64,000 nucleotides of DNA from Sva-07 sp963743825 (GCA_963743825.1 CAVURC010000016.1:1-64000); one strand, 5' to 3'; positions 47,110 through 55,662 are shown, counted from the first letter of the stretch. The notes: generated by a model not told the origin, from the letters alone. A program made the numbers and translations.

Positions 47110-48068
47110 TGTCCGACACGGCCAACACCGATCATCCCGGTTTGCGTGACAGTTCTGTTGGGCCGTCCCAACGCAAGCGTCACGCAAACGAGGAAGAGCA
47201 CAGCTCGGATTGGATCGATCTGACACGACGGGCGGCGCTGGCATCGCACCGCCTGGTCGGATGGATCTACTGGGATCCGGTCGCCATCGAGCGCTACACC
47301 GCACTCGGCCCCGATCCGTTCGGCTACTACGTCTCCACTCGAGGCGCCACGCTCGGCGTCGCCGGCAACGCAGCGGTCACCGCCGCGTTCTACTCGATCA
47401 GCCCGCCGTTCATCTCGATGTGCCTCGACCAGTGCCGTGAGCGCACGACGTTCGAGGCGGCAGCCGCCGCTCGGGACGCCGGCGTCGTCATCGGGCTGCG
47501 CGAGTACGTGCCCGAGATCTGCGACGAACTCGCCGGCCTCGCCGAGCCGCTGTGGGCCGCGGCCGACGAACTCCCGGTTGCAGGCCGAGTGCTGTTCGGA
47601 AGCCTTCGCGAGTGGCCCCGGCCCGACGACGCACTGCTGTCGGCGTGGTTGGCCGTCAACTGCATCCGCGAATGGCGCGGTGACACGCACTGGGCGATCC
47701 AGATCGCGGAGGACATCGGCCAGATCGAGGCCGGCATCCTCGACGGCGCGTGGCGTTCCTACGCCGACGACTGGTTGCCGCGCAGCCGCGGCGCCGACGA
47801 CGCCGCGCTCGCCGCAGCCTTCGCTGAACTCGAACGCCGCGGCCTCGCCACGGACGGCGCCGTCAACGCACGGGGTATCGAGTACCGCCAGGAACTGGAG
47901 GACCGCCTCGACGATCTCGCATCGGCGGCATGGCGCGCACTCGGCGAGCAACGCACCAACCAGTTCCTCGACCTGATCGAGCCGGTCGGCGCCCGACTGG
48001 TCGAGCGGATCGACCTCACCGCGGGTCCGAACTGGATGCCGGCAGCACGAGACCGGGTGCCCCGATGA
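47109..48068 (+). CDS. SCO6745-family protein
   Basis: 319 aa, helical protein of the actinobacterial SCO6745 family: ALASHRLVGWIYWDPVAIER, FGYYVSTRGATLGVAGNAAV, VTAAFYSISPPFISMCLDQC, IREWRGDTHWAIQIAEDIGQ. The biochemical role is unknown. Residues 10-28 are encoded by a 53-nt palindromic repeat in frame, so the real start could be after it; a clear downstream start is not visible. It lies between the dehalogenase-like hydrolase and an SRPBCC gene, overlapping both. Confidence 0.8.
   Translation: MSDTANTDHPGLRDSSVGPSQRKRHANEEEHSSDWIDLTRRAALASHRLVGWIYWDPVAIERYTALGPDPFGYYVSTRGATLGVAGNAAVTAAFYSISPPFISMCLDQCRERTTFEAAAAARDAGVVIGLREYVPEICDELAGLAEPLWAAADELPVAGRVLFGSLREWPRPDDALLSAWLAVNCIREWRGDTHWAIQIAEDIGQIEAGILDGAWRSYADDWLPRSRGADDAALAAAFAELERRGLATDGAVNARGIEYRQELEDRLDDLASAAWRALGEQRTNQFLDLIEPVGARLVERIDLTAGPNWMPAARDRVPR
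47138..47190. repeat. TTTGCGT...ACGCAAA palindrome, copy 3, inside a coding region
   Basis: 53 nt with arms CGGTTTGCGTGAC and GTCACGCAAACG. It is in frame within the first 30 codons of the SCO6745-family gene and carries no stop codon in that frame. Confidence 0.75.
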
Positions 48069-48547
48069 TCAGCGTCGAGCGCACCGGTTTCGTCGCAGCT
48101 CCTCCCGGCGACGTCTGGGCGGCACTGGCCGATTTCGCCCTGATCAGTACGTGGGCCGCGAACGTCGACCACTCGTGTCTCCTGACCGAACTCGATTCGG
48201 GTGTCGGCACGACCCGCCGCATCCAAGCGGGCCGCACGACGCTGGTCGAGACGGTCACCACGTGGACGCCACCGACGGACACGACACCGGGCGTGTTGAC
48301 GTACAGCATCGCCGGGCTCCCGCCGGTGGTGCGATCGGTCAGCAACTCGTGGGAGCTGACCGCGCGCTCGGGCGGTACGGCGATCAGCCTCACCAGTACC
48401 GTCGACGCCGGCCCCCGACCACCCCATCAACTCATCGCGAGGATCGTCGGTCGCAAGCTGGCTGCCGCATCCGACGAGATGATCGGCGGACTCACCCGTC
48501 ACATCACCGCATCCAGTCGCATCACGCCAACCGAGGCCATCTCATGA
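48065..48547 (+). CDS. SRPBCC-family protein
   Basis: 160 aa. MISVERTGFVAAPPGDVWAA at the N-terminus, the middle sheet GTTRRIQAGRTTLVETVTTW, and a C-terminal helix HQLIARIVGRKLAAASDEMI. Polyketide-cyclase/START-like pocket. It overlaps both neighbours by ATGA, so it is part of the sulfatase-dehalogenase operon. Confidence 0.75.
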   Translation: MISVERTGFVAAPPGDVWAALADFALISTWAANVDHSCLLTELDSGVGTTRRIQAGRTTLVETVTTWTPPTDTTPGVLTYSIAGLPPVVRSVSNSWELTARSGGTAISLTSTVDAGPRPPHQLIARIVGRKLAAASDEMIGGLTRHITASSRITPTEAIS

Positions 48548-51129
48548 GCACCACCGACAACTCCCGACCTGACGTGATCATCATCATGACCGACGAGGAA
48601 CGCGCTGCCCCGTCGTACGAGAGCGCCGAGATCGCACAGTGGCGACGAACGACCCTGACGGGGCGCGCCTGGTTCGACGACCACGCGGTGACCTTCGGTC
48701 GTCACTACACGGGCTCGTTGGCCTGCGTGCCCAGCCGACCGACGATCTTCACGGGCCAGTACCCCGACGTGCACGGCGTGACGCAAACCGACGGGCTCGG
48801 CAAGATGTACGACGACTCGCGGCTGCGGTGGCTGCCGACGGGTGAGGTGCCGACGCTCGGCCACTGGTTCCGCGCCGCCGGCTACGACACGCACTACGAC
48901 GGCAAGTGGCACCTCTCGCACGCCGATCTGATGGGCGACGACGGCGAGCCGCTGGCCACCAACGACGACGACGGCGTCATCGACGACGCTGCCGTCGCGA
49001 GGTATCGAGCGGCCGACCCGCTCGATCCGTACGGCTTCTCCGGCTGGATCGGGCCCGAGCCCCACGGCGCCCCGCTCGCGAACAGTGGGACGCGCCGCGA
49101 TCCGTTGATCGCGGCGCGTGTCGTGGCATGGCTGGACGATCGCTACGCCAGGCGGCGTGCCGGCGACGCCGACGCACTGAGACCGTTCCTGCTCGTTGCC
49201 AGCTTCGTCAACCCGCACGACATCGTGCTGTTTCCGATGTGGGCGGCGCGTGGCGCCCCGATCGACACCCCGTCGCCGCTCGACCCGCCGCCCGTTGCAG
49301 CATCACCGACCGATGACGAGGACCTCGCCACCAAGCCCGCTGCCCAGATCGCCTACCGGGCGTCGTACCCCACGGCCTACGGGTTCGGGGTTGCGGTCGA
49401 ACGGCTCTACCGCAACAACGCCCAGCAGTACCGCGACACGTACTACCGGTTGCACGCCGAGGTCGACGGCCCACTCGACCGTGTCCGGCGCGCCGTCACC
49501 GACGGCGGGTCCGACCGTGCGGTGATCGTGCGCACATCCGACCACGGCGAACTCCTCGGGTCGCACGGCGGGCTCCACCAGAAGTGGTACACGCTGTACG
49601 ACGAGGCCACGCGCGTGCCGTTCTCGATCGCCCGGATCGGCGACGGAGCGACCGTCGCACGCACCGTCGACGACGCGCCGACCTCGCATGTCGACATCGT
49701 CCCGACCCTGCTCGCCGCGGCCGGCATCGACGAGGAAGCCATCGCCGCAGTGCTGCGCGAGTCGTTCACCGAGGTACACCCGCTGCCCGGCCGCAACCTG
49801 ATGCCCGTCGTCGACGGTGCGCCCGCCGACACCGACCGACCCGTGTACCTGATGACCCGTGACAACATGCTCGAGGGCGACTCGGGTGCATCGGGGCTGG
49901 CCCGTCGCCTCGGTCGTGCCACCAAGCCGCCCGCTCCGTTGCGCATCCAGGTGCCCGCACATGTCGCGTCGAACTTCGAAGGTCTGGTGGTCCGGGTCGC
50001 CGACGCACATGGTGGTTCCGACCACCTGTGGAAGCTGGTGCGGACATTCGACGACCCCGCGACATGGACCGAACCGGGCGTACGACAACTGGCGTCGAGC
50101 GGTGCCGGCGGCGACACGTTCCGTACCGCTGCGCTGCCCGACCAGTGGGAGCTGTACGACCTCGACGACGACCCGATCGAGGCAGTCAACCGGTGGAACG
50201 ACCCGGCGGTGGCGATGGTGTTCGCCCACCTGAAGGCGGTGCTGAAGCAGGAACGCGCCGAACGCGTGCCCGAACGACACCACCCGTGGCCCTACGCATC
50301 ACGTCGCAAACTCACCCCCGAGATGAAGCGCCCACCCGCCCCGGCGCGGGTGCTGCGCAAGGCGTTGCACAAGCTCGGGATGCACCCCGACGATCCCGAT
50401 GCCCGCGAGTTCGACCTGTTCGGGCGACGGGCGCTGGTGATCGCGACCAACCACGGAACGCTCGACATCGGCAAGCCGACCGGCGTGTTCGCCAGCGAGA
50501 TGACCGTGCCGTACTACGCATTCTTCGACGCAGGCATGGACGTCGATGTCGCCAGCCCGCTCGGTGGCGTGATCCCCGTCGACCCACAGTCGCTCAAGCC
50601 AATGCTCCGCGCACCCGACGACGACCGCTTCCTGGCCGACGACGTGCTGCGCGGGAAGGTCACCAACTCGCTCGCGATCGCCGATCTCGACATGGCGAGC
50701 TACGACATCGTGTACCTGGCCGGCGGATGGGGCGCCGCCTTCGACCTCGGCTTCTCCGAGGCGCTCGCCGACCAGATCACTCGCGCGAACGCACTCGGCA
50801 AGGTCATCGGCGGGGTGTGCCACGGCCCGCTCGGATTGCGCAATGCAAAGGGCACCGACGGCGAGCCGCTCGTCAAGGGTCGCAAGGTGTCGGCGGTGAC
50901 CGACAAGCAGGTGCGCGAGCTCGGTATCGAATCGACCCCGCAGCATCCCGAGACCGAGTTGCGGGCGATGGGTGCACTGTTCGAGAGTGCGTCACGCTTC
51001 CGTGACCCGCTCGCCAACCACTGGGTCGTCGACGGCAACCTCGTCACCGGCCAGAACCAGAACGCGGGCCCGATGGTGGCCCGCGAGATGATGCAACTCG
51101 TCGAACGAACCCAAGGAGCACCGACATGA
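48544..51129 (+). CDS. sulfatase fused to a DJ-1/PfpI domain
   Basis: 861 aa in one uninterrupted frame. Residues 1-590 are a Cys-type sulfatase: metal site VIIIMTDEER, formylglycine motif LACVPSRPTIFTG (C61-x-P-x-R65), HYDGKWHLS and TSDHGELLGSHGGLHQKWY. After a linker of about 35 residues, 625-861 is a DJ-1/PfpI/Hsp31-type domain: RRALVIATNHGTLDIGKPTG, YYAFFDAGMDVDVASPLGG, and the nucleophile elbow GGVCHGPLGL (Cys759). The two domains have no established common pathway; the fusion suggests coupled hydrolysis of a sulfated compound and handling of a reactive product. It may need the FGE at 24.7 kb. Confidence 0.88.
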   Translation: MSTTDNSRPDVIIIMTDEERAAPSYESAEIAQWRRTTLTGRAWFDDHAVTFGRHYTGSLACVPSRPTIFTGQYPDVHGVTQTDGLGKMYDDSRLRWLPTGEVPTLGHWFRAAGYDTHYDGKWHLSHADLMGDDGEPLATNDDDGVIDDAAVARYRAADPLDPYGFSGWIGPEPHGAPLANSGTRRDPLIAARVVAWLDDRYARRRAGDADALRPFLLVASFVNPHDIVLFPMWAARGAPIDTPSPLDPPPVAASPTDDEDLATKPAAQIAYRASYPTAYGFGVAVERLYRNNAQQYRDTYYRLHAEVDGPLDRVRRAVTDGGSDRAVIVRTSDHGELLGSHGGLHQKWYTLYDEATRVPFSIARIGDGATVARTVDDAPTSHVDIVPTLLAAAGIDEEAIAAVLRESFTEVHPLPGRNLMPVVDGAPADTDRPVYLMTRDNMLEGDSGASGLARRLGRATKPPAPLRIQVPAHVASNFEGLVVRVADAHGGSDHLWKLVRTFDDPATWTEPGVRQLASSGAGGDTFRTAALPDQWELYDLDDDPIEAVNRWNDPAVAMVFAHLKAVLKQERAERVPERHHPWPYASRRKLTPEMKRPPAPARVLRKALHKLGMHPDDPDAREFDLFGRRALVIATNHGTLDIGKPTGVFASEMTVPYYAFFDAGMDVDVASPLGGVIPVDPQSLKPMLRAPDDDRFLADDVLRGKVTNSLAIADLDMASYDIVYLAGGWGAAFDLGFSEALADQITRANALGKVIGGVCHGPLGLRNAKGTDGEPLVKGRKVSAVTDKQVRELGIESTPQHPETELRAMGALFESASRFRDPLANHWVVDGNLVTGQNQNAGPMVAREMMQLVERTQGAPT

Positions 51130-51956
51130 GCACGAACTCACCGAGCTACGGCCAGGTCGACCGCGACTACGGCATGCGCCTCGCGACCACACCGCCCGAC
51201 GACGACGGCCCGGTCTGGATGGTCAACCTGATGAAGTACCGCGAGGTCGCCCAGTACGCCGACGGCCGCGAGTCGTCCATCAGCGGCCAGGAGGCCGACG
51301 ACGAGTACTCGCCGACCGATTCACTTCGCGCCATCGGCGCCGAGCCCGTGTTCTTCGGAACCGTCGACCAGCAGTTGCTCGGCGCCGCACCGATCTGGGA
51401 CCGCATCGGCGTGGTGAAGTATCCGACCCGTCGTGCGTTCATCGAGATGCAGTCACGGCCGGAGTTCAAGAGGTCGCACGAGCACAAGGAAGCCGGCATG
51501 GAGCAGACCATCGTGATGGGCTGCCAACCGATGCCGTACCCGACGGCGCCCGACGGTGTCACCGAAGTCGACTGGGCCGACGTGCCCTTCCCCCCGACCG
51601 ACGACGACGGCCCCGTGATGGTGCTGCACGTCATCCGCTTCGAAGACGCCGAAGCCGCACACATCACGCCGACCGAGATGGAGGCGTACTCCTCGGCGGC
51701 GGCCGTGTCGGCATCCAAGCACGGCGTGAGAATCGCCGGCTGGTTCGCAGTGGAGGGCACGATCGTCGGCGACGGCCGCGCATGGCATCAGGTTCGCTTC
51801 AACGAGTTCCCGAGCAAGCGTGCGTTCATGGCCGTCGTCACCGATCCCGATCGCCTCGAAGCGCAGAAGGACCACCGTGAGAAGGCGATCGCCGACACCT
51901 ACACGATGATCGTGCGCCCCACCATCGACCGCCTCGCCGAATCGGTCGCCGATTGA
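51126..51956 (+). CDS. DUF1330/EthD-like tandem ferredoxin-fold protein
   Basis: 276 aa with two dimeric-alpha/beta-barrel modules: the first has PVWMVNLMKYREVAQYADGR, the second GPVMVLHVIRFEDAEAAHIT, each followed by a similar F(I/M)xxxxxP segment (RRAFIEMQSRPEFKRSHEHK; KRAFMAVVTDPDRLEAQKDH). So it is an internal duplication of a ~120-aa unit, which can form the usual dimer inside one chain. Role unknown; it overlaps the sulfatase-DJ-1 gene. Confidence 0.7.
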   Translation: MSTNSPSYGQVDRDYGMRLATTPPDDDGPVWMVNLMKYREVAQYADGRESSISGQEADDEYSPTDSLRAIGAEPVFFGTVDQQLLGAAPIWDRIGVVKYPTRRAFIEMQSRPEFKRSHEHKEAGMEQTIVMGCQPMPYPTAPDGVTEVDWADVPFPPTDDDGPVMVLHVIRFEDAEAAHITPTEMEAYSSAAAVSASKHGVRIAGWFAVEGTIVGDGRAWHQVRFNEFPSKRAFMAVVTDPDRLEAQKDHREKAIADTYTMIVRPTIDRLAESVAD

Positions 51957-51971
51957 CCGATCGGAGGAACC

Positions 51972-52688
51972 ATGCCGGAGGAGTTCGAGGGAGATCTTGC
52001 AGGAGCAGTGTTCTGGGGCGCCGATCTCAGCGGCGCCCGATTCCGTGACGTGAACCTGACCGACGCCACGATCAGCCACGCCTGGCTCGTCGACGTCGAC
52101 ATCGACGCGCTGATCGACCGGGTCGTCATCAACGGCGTCGACGTCACCGCCTACGTGAACGAACGTGACCCGTGGTACCCGCTGCGTGCGATGCTGCGCC
52201 CCACCGACCCGGAAGGCATGCGCTCCGCATGGGCAGCACTCGAAGTCGAGTGGGCGACGACGATCGACCGGGCCCGAGCGCTCCCCGACGGCATGCTGCA
52301 CGAGTCGGTCGAGGGGGAGTGGTCGTTCGTCGAGACGCTGCGACATCTCGTCTTCGCAATGGACAAGTGGTTCACGGCGCCGATTCTGGCGAAACCGTTC
52401 CACCCCATCGGGATGCCGAACTCTGGCTCCGTCGACTTCCCGTGGCCCGGCCTCGAGTACGACCTGACGCCGTCGGTCTCGGACGCTCTCGCCGTGCGCG
52501 CCGATCGCGCGACCCGCTTTCGCGAGTCTCTCGCATCGGTGACGACGGCGGACTTCGAACGATCCGTCGACGTGCTCGAGAACGGCCCGCACCCACTGCA
52601 GGAGTGCATCTACACCGTGTTCGAGGAGGAGTTCTGGCACCTCCGCTACGCGCGTCGCGACCTGGAGAAGCTCGCAGCGTCGGACTGA
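51972..52688 (+). CDS. pentapeptide-repeat/DinB-family protein
   Basis: 238 aa. The first ~60 residues are pentapeptide-like (GAVFWGADLSGARFRDVNLT, ATISHAWLVDVDID), the rest a DinB_2 four-helix bundle with the metal His residues in ETLRHLVFAMDKWFTAPIL and EEEFWHLRYARRDLEKLA. GGAGG lies 6 nt before the ATG. This domain pair occurs in actinobacteria; function unknown. Confidence 0.78.
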   Translation: MPEEFEGDLAGAVFWGADLSGARFRDVNLTDATISHAWLVDVDIDALIDRVVINGVDVTAYVNERDPWYPLRAMLRPTDPEGMRSAWAALEVEWATTIDRARALPDGMLHESVEGEWSFVETLRHLVFAMDKWFTAPILAKPFHPIGMPNSGSVDFPWPGLEYDLTPSVSDALAVRADRATRFRESLASVTTADFERSVDVLENGPHPLQECIYTVFEEEFWHLRYARRDLEKLAASD

Positions 52689-52692
52689 CGGT

Positions 52693-53145
52693 TCAGGGGC
52701 GAGCCAGCACCTTGTCGAGCCCGCGCAGCGCGAGCCGGAATCCGACACGCCCGGCGAACGCTGCCACCGGGGCGAGGAAGCGTGGCAAGTGCGGCACCGT
52801 GACATCTTCGCGCCACTCGAGCAGCGTGCCGGCGCCATCGGCACGAACCGTGAACCCGGCCGAACCACCGAGGATCGGGCCGAGCTTGTCGACGTCGCAG
52901 ACGCCTGTGGAGGTTGCTTCGTCCCAGTCGCAACGGGTCACGCGCATGCGATCCTCCAGCGCCACGGGCCGCGGGCCACTCCATGCCGTGAACGTGTAGC
53001 CGACCGCCGTGGGATCACCCGGCTCCGCCTCGATGGTTGTCGCGGGGATCCACGCACCGTGGCCGGGCCAGTCGACGAGCTCGTCCCACACCTTGCGCAC
53101 CGGCGCATCGAATCGACGGGTCAGCTCGAACTTCACGCGTGCCAT
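52693..53145 (-). CDS. SRPBCC-family protein
   Basis: 150 aa. Start MARVKFELTRRFDAPVRKVW with GGAGGA 8 nt upstream (the frame is open to 53190), the sheet GTLLEWREDVTVPHLPRFLA and a final amphipathic helix. It is convergent with the pentapeptide-DinB gene, 4 nt apart. Third SRPBCC protein in this window. Confidence 0.75.
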   Translation of the reverse strand: MARVKFELTRRFDAPVRKVWDELVDWPGHGAWIPATTIEAEPGDPTAVGYTFTAWSGPRPVALEDRMRVTRCDWDEATSTGVCDVDKLGPILGGSAGFTVRADGAGTLLEWREDVTVPHLPRFLAPVAAFAGRVGFRLALRGLDKVLARP

Positions 53146-53189
53146 CACACGATCCTCCCAGACCTCGAGCACGGGCTCACAACGCTCCA

Positions 53190-53244
53190 CCTGTTTGCGT
53201 GACAGTTCGGTTGGGACGGGCCAACTGAACTGTCACGCAAACCT
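53190..53244. repeat. TTTGCGT...ACGCAAA palindrome, copy 4
   Basis: About 55 nt, the best preserved copy: arms GTTTGCGTGACAGTTC and GAACTGTCACGCAAAC with an inner GTTGG...CCAAC. It lies between two minus-strand genes, 18 nt after the stop of the LDI-like gene. Confidence 0.8.
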
Positions 53245-53261
53245 GGAGCGGCCGGGATGGG

Positions 53262-54726
53262 TCAGTAGCTGCCGCGGAGGAGGTCGAGGTCGGCGGCGAC
53301 CATCGGGACGCGGATGGTCAATCCACTCGTGGTGAGCTCGAGGCTGACACCGTCGAGGCCGTGGACGTCCCACTGGCGGGGCTCGGCGCCCACGAGTCGG
53401 AAGCTGGTGAACCGGTTGCGATCCTCGCGAAGCGGAGCCAATCGAAGGTGCAGGTTGCCGCCGATCCACTCGGCACGGGTGAACGCCATCGCCGGGAAGT
53501 CGACGTCGACGATCTGGGGGCACGCATCGAGCGGAGCCGCTGAGAGCCGCGTCCACAGCCCGGGGTCGACGGCCTCCGCGGCCGCGAGGAAGGCATTGAA
53601 CTGCCCGCGCGGATGGGGCTCGTTCAGTCCCATCCCCCACGTGAACTCGCCGAGCGTGGTGTCCCAGGTCGGTTCGTACGACGCCTCGATGGCCGTCGCC
53701 AGCCGGTCGGCGAGCTCATCCAGTCCCCACTCGCGAGCCAGCAGCAGTGACGACCCTGCTGCGCGACTCGCCGACAACGGAACGGCGAGGGTGCGTGTCC
53801 CAACCCAGCATCGCACTCCCGGCGTCGAACAGCCGGCGGGCATCGGCGGGCACCTGCGGCGCGGCATAGAACGAAGTGGTCAACGCCGCGGCGACGGGCA
53901 GGCGATGGTGCACGTCGAGTACCGGGTCGTAGTAGAAGGTCGTCATCTGCGGCGGCGCCTCGCCGGCCAGATCGAGGTAGTGCTCGCGGGCATGGGCCCA
54001 CCACGGATCGAACGCCTGCTGGTGGAAGTCCGTGCCGTGTCGGTTGTCGTGGAGCCTCAGACCGAGGCCCGCTCCGGCCAGTCAAAACGGCCAGACCTTC
54101 GTGTTCTCTCAATGACACCCGATCGGGGTCGCCAGCCACTGCCGGCGCAGATGATCGGCGATCTGGCTGTGCGTCCACGTGAAGGTGTTGTCGCCGTCGC
54201 GGATCATCTCGAAGGGCTGGTTCCATCGATCGTCCGGATCGATCATCGACCGGATGCCGAGCAGCACGAGCAGGAACCCCTTGTAGAACAACATGCCGTC
54301 GGCGGCGACCGGATCCATCTGGACACCCCACGGCTCGATGCCGTTCGCTGTCCATCCCGGGACGTCGTAGTCGCCCCACAGTTCCGGGGGGATGAACAGC
54401 CGATAGACGTCGGGATAGTTCGCCCGATCGGGGTCGTGGCCGAACTGCGTGAGCCAATCGGCGGCCGACCACCAGCCGGTGTGCCGCTCGATGAGCTGAT
54501 CGAGAATCGCCACGTACGGCTCGGTCCAGGCCGGAGTGCGATGCGCCATGAGCCCCATCGCGTAGGACGAGTCGACGAGATCGAATCGGTGCCAACTCGC
54601 CATCGGCGGGTCGGAGCGATTGTCCCAGTGCGGGTGGGGCGACCCGGCTCGGCTCCAGTCGTCGGGGGTGTGCGACTTGCGGTGGAGGTAGCGCAACCAC
54701 CCGAGCGATCGCGCTGACAGCTCCAT
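53262..54726 (-). CDS. linalool dehydratase/isomerase-like predicted selenoprotein with two in-frame TGA codons
   Basis: About 487 aa. From ATG 54726 (overlapping the LLM gene stop) the frame encodes SWHRFDLVDSSYAMGLMAHR, EPWGVQMDPVAADGMLFYKG, then ...ATPIGCH, TGA (54111-54109), ENTKVWPF, TGA (54084-54082), LAGAGLGLRLHDNRHGTDFH, all in one frame. The TGAs fall at residues 206 and 215. In linalool dehydratase/isomerase two catalytic Cys are nine residues apart with Glu after the first (C-E-x7-C), so both would be selenocysteine here. A +1 shift near 53793 precedes the C-terminal ~170 residues. A SECIS-like hairpin follows the second TGA. Reaction unknown; LDI relatives hydrate or dehydrate alkenols. 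Confidence 0.78.
54051..54075 (-). promoter_or_regulatory. SECIS-like hairpin after the second UGA
   Basis: On the mRNA, outer GGAGC...GCUCC encloses GCCUC GGUCU GAGGC (54054-54068). Loop GGUCU lies at nt +19 to +23 from the UGA. To my recollection the E. coli fdhF SECIS has the same loop at the same distance and also a bulge on the 5' side of the stem. Confidence 0.6.
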
Positions 54727-55631
54727 CAGATCCGGCTGGCGAGAAACGCCCTGGTGCGAGCGCGATCTTCGGCATTCGCGGCAAACTCCGACGCGGCGAA
54801 CAACGTGACGCCCGCAGCGACGAGCTCGTCCATCCGACCGGCGCACGTGGCCTCGTCGCCGATGATGGCGAGATCCTCCGGACCGGCGAGCCCCTCGTGG
54901 TCGAGCATCGCCCGATACGACGGCAGCTGGCCGTAGATCATGAACGTCCTGGCGGCGTTCTCGCGGGCGGCGTCGGCGTCGTCGGTGACCCAGATGGGAA
55001 AGCCGGCGGCGATCTCCGGAGCGGGTCGACCGGCGGCCTCGGCGGCCTCGCTGATGGTCGGCACGGTGAGGGAGGCGAGCGTTGCCGCCCCGGTCATCCA
55101 CGTGATCGTGCCGGCGCAGCGGGCACCGGCCAGGCGCAGCATCTGCGGACCGAGCGCCGCGAGCAGCACGGGGGGTTCGACGGCGTCGATGTCGAGCTTG
55201 CCGCGCGCCGTGACGGTCTCACCCACGAAGCTCACGGACTCGCCGCCGAGGAGCGGCATCAGCACCTCGAGGTACTCGCGAGCGTGACGCAGCGGCTTGT
55301 CGAACGACTGGCCCCACATCCCCTCGACGACCGGCTGATGCGACAACCCGATCCCCAACGTGAACCGTCCGCCGGTGACCATGCTGGTGGTCATCGCCTG
55401 CTCGGCCATCACCATCGGGTGCCGCGGATAGGTCGGCACGACCGAGGTTCCGAAGCGGATGTTCGGCACGTGCTGGGCGACAGCGCCGATGATGTTCATC
55501 GCCTCCGTGTTCTGCACCAGTTGCGGCAGCCAATACGACGCGAAGCCGGCGTCGGCTGCTGCTCGCACATCGGCGATGATTCCGTCGAGACCGCTGCGCC
55601 CGCTGACGCCTCCGAAGATTCCAATGTCCAT
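54726..55631 (-). CDS. LLM-class F420-dependent oxidoreductase
   Basis: 301 aa. MDIGIFGGVSGRSGLDGIIA, then RFGTSVVPTYPRHPMVMAEQ, GRFTLGIGLSHQPVVEGMWG and PPVLLAALGPQMLRLAGARC, a standard luciferase-like F420 enzyme of the mycobacterial type. It is immediately upstream of, and overlaps by ATGA, the LDI-like selenoprotein gene, so it probably acts on the same compound, for instance to oxidise or reduce it. Confidence 0.88.
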   Translation of the reverse strand: MDIGIFGGVSGRSGLDGIIADVRAAADAGFASYWLPQLVQNTEAMNIIGAVAQHVPNIRFGTSVVPTYPRHPMVMAEQAMTTSMVTGGRFTLGIGLSHQPVVEGMWGQSFDKPLRHAREYLEVLMPLLGGESVSFVGETVTARGKLDIDAVEPPVLLAALGPQMLRLAGARCAGTITWMTGAATLASLTVPTISEAAEAAGRPAPEIAAGFPIWVTDDADAARENAARTFMIYGQLPSYRAMLDHEGLAGPEDLAIIGDEATCAGRMDELVAAGVTLFAASEFAANAEDRARTRAFLASRI

Positions 55632-55662
55632 GCCGCCAACGTAACCGCCGACGACGTGTCGG

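Noticed and set aside
54082..54111. UGA read as Trp or Gly by a changed genetic code
   Set aside because: TGA ends many genes in ATGA overlaps in this window, and UGG is used for Trp throughout. The in-frame TGAs are limited to catalytic-Cys positions.
53262..54111. The LDI-like gene as two separate genes or a pseudogene at the first TGA
   Set aside because: The frame, codon use and family match continue unbroken between and after both TGAs, and the spacing equals that of the catalytic Cys pair.
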